A stretch of DNA of 5,756 bases, taken from Chloroflexota bacterium. GTDB lineage: Bacteria; Chloroflexota; Anaerolineae; UBA4142. The first letter of the stretch is position 1. Every line of letters begins with the position of its first letter. The stretch covers positions 1 through 5,756 of the forward strand of contig JACQGS010000255.1 in assembly GCA_016199405.1 (NCBI GenBank), read 5' to 3'. The translations under genes and the position numbers were made by a program. The notes beneath the pieces are model-generated. The model was given only the letters and a program-made list of their open reading frames with translations, did not search any database and was not told the DNA's origin. Below are positions 5,478 to 5,756 of the stretch, in pieces.

Positions 5478-5550
5478 GCGGGGTAGAAGCCCAGCCGTGC
5501 TGGGCGTTTCAAGGACGGCAAGCACGGCTTGCCTGCTACCCGTACCCCGC
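5478..5550. repeat. REP/BIME-like element with two opposed hairpins
   Basis: An 8-bp outer stem GCGGGGTA/TACCCCGC (5478-5485 with 5543-5550) encloses two hairpins: GCCCAGC-CGT-GCTGGGC (5489-5505) and GGCAAGC-ACG-GCTTGCC (5517-5533). AGCCGTGCT at 5493-5501 appears in reverse complement at 5521-5529, so the two hairpins are inverted copies of one core, as in a BIME. It lies between the partial minus-strand ORF and the cupredoxin gene and could also slow transcription or protect RNA ends. No RAYT-type transposase gene is visible. Confidence 0.75.
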
Positions 5551-5570
5551 AAGACTTTTCTGTTGCACTG

Positions 5571-5756
5571 CTAGGGATGTTGTTTCTGTTCTTGCTCTTG
5601 CCACGGGCGCGCCGGCATGGGTTTGCGTTGGTCATTCGCGTGCCGCCCGTAATCCTGTCCATGCCCCGGGATGTACCATACCCGCGGCCGCGTCCCCAAC
5701 TCTTCCAACAAATGAAATGCGTTGTTCTCCGAGATCAAGTGCGATAACTTGACCAC
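5571..5756 (-). CDS. C-terminal end of an unidentified protein (start outside window or at GTG 5756)
   Basis: The frame is open from the window edge to TAG at 5571-5573, 61 residues. A GTG sits on the last three bases but may be an internal Val. The first part (KLSHLISENNAFHLLEELG) looks helical, the middle has VWYIPGHGQDYG, and the tail is Gln/Glu/Arg-rich and ends EQEQKQHP. Third codon positions are G/C-rich, which favours coding. No family was recognised. A plus-strand ORF overlaps it (5529-5747) but has a less natural composition. It lies upstream of the cupredoxin gene on the same strand, with 224 nt of repeats between, so operon membership is doubtful. Confidence 0.45.
   Translation of the reverse strand: MVKLSHLISENNAFHLLEELGTRPRVWYIPGHGQDYGRHANDQRKPMPARPWQEQEQKQHP

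Noticed and set aside
5529..5747. 72-residue plus-strand ORF with a hydrophobic stretch
   Set aside because: It begins inside the REP-like element, has no clear ribosome-binding site and competes with a better-composed minus-strand frame.

Overview
The window most likely comes from a member of the Chloroflexota (Anaerolineae-like) or a close relative. Three of its exported proteins are predicted lipoproteins whose lipid-anchored cysteine is followed by a long Thr/Pro/Ala-rich spacer, a style common in that phylum. Its G+C is moderate to high, and its intergenic gaps are full of palindromic repeats. This assignment is inference; no rRNA or marker gene is present. Almost every intact gene encodes a protein exported to the cell surface.

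Layout. Bases 1-897 (+) hold the 3' part of a gene made of at least three near-identical CHRD-like modules with an exact 321-bp period. After its stop lies a MITE-like inverted-repeat element (922-1016), then a strong intrinsic terminator (1027-1070). A well-formed sigma70-type promoter (1082-1109) drives a second gene (1148-2023, +), a lipoprotein with two diverged copies of the same module. That gene converges on a bidirectional hairpin terminator (2024-2056).

The rest reads on the minus strand. In transcription order it holds: the C-terminal end of an unidentified gene (5756-5571); a gap carrying a REP/BIME-like element and a long-loop palindrome; a membrane-anchored cupredoxin with a CuA-like Cys/Cys/His cluster and an Ig-like domain (5346-4402); a gap with a second copy of the palindrome; a tetraheme c-type cytochrome lipoprotein built by internal duplication (4214-2709); a terminator; and a monoheme cytochrome c lipoprotein (2537-2061). 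No tRNA, rRNA, CRISPR array or transposase gene was seen.

How the genes may work together. The three minus-strand genes encode surface or membrane-anchored copper and heme electron carriers and could form a short extracytoplasmic electron-transfer chain; the partner oxidase or reductase is not in the window. The CHRD-like modules resemble a pared-down Cu/Zn superoxide dismutase fold: they keep a HIH pair, a later His and two Cys that match SOD copper and disulfide positions, but lack the zinc loop. The 1-897 protein keeps all these His residues and the 1148-2023 paralogue has lost them all. This metal-competent versus metal-dead pair beside copper/heme proteins is the most interesting lead here.
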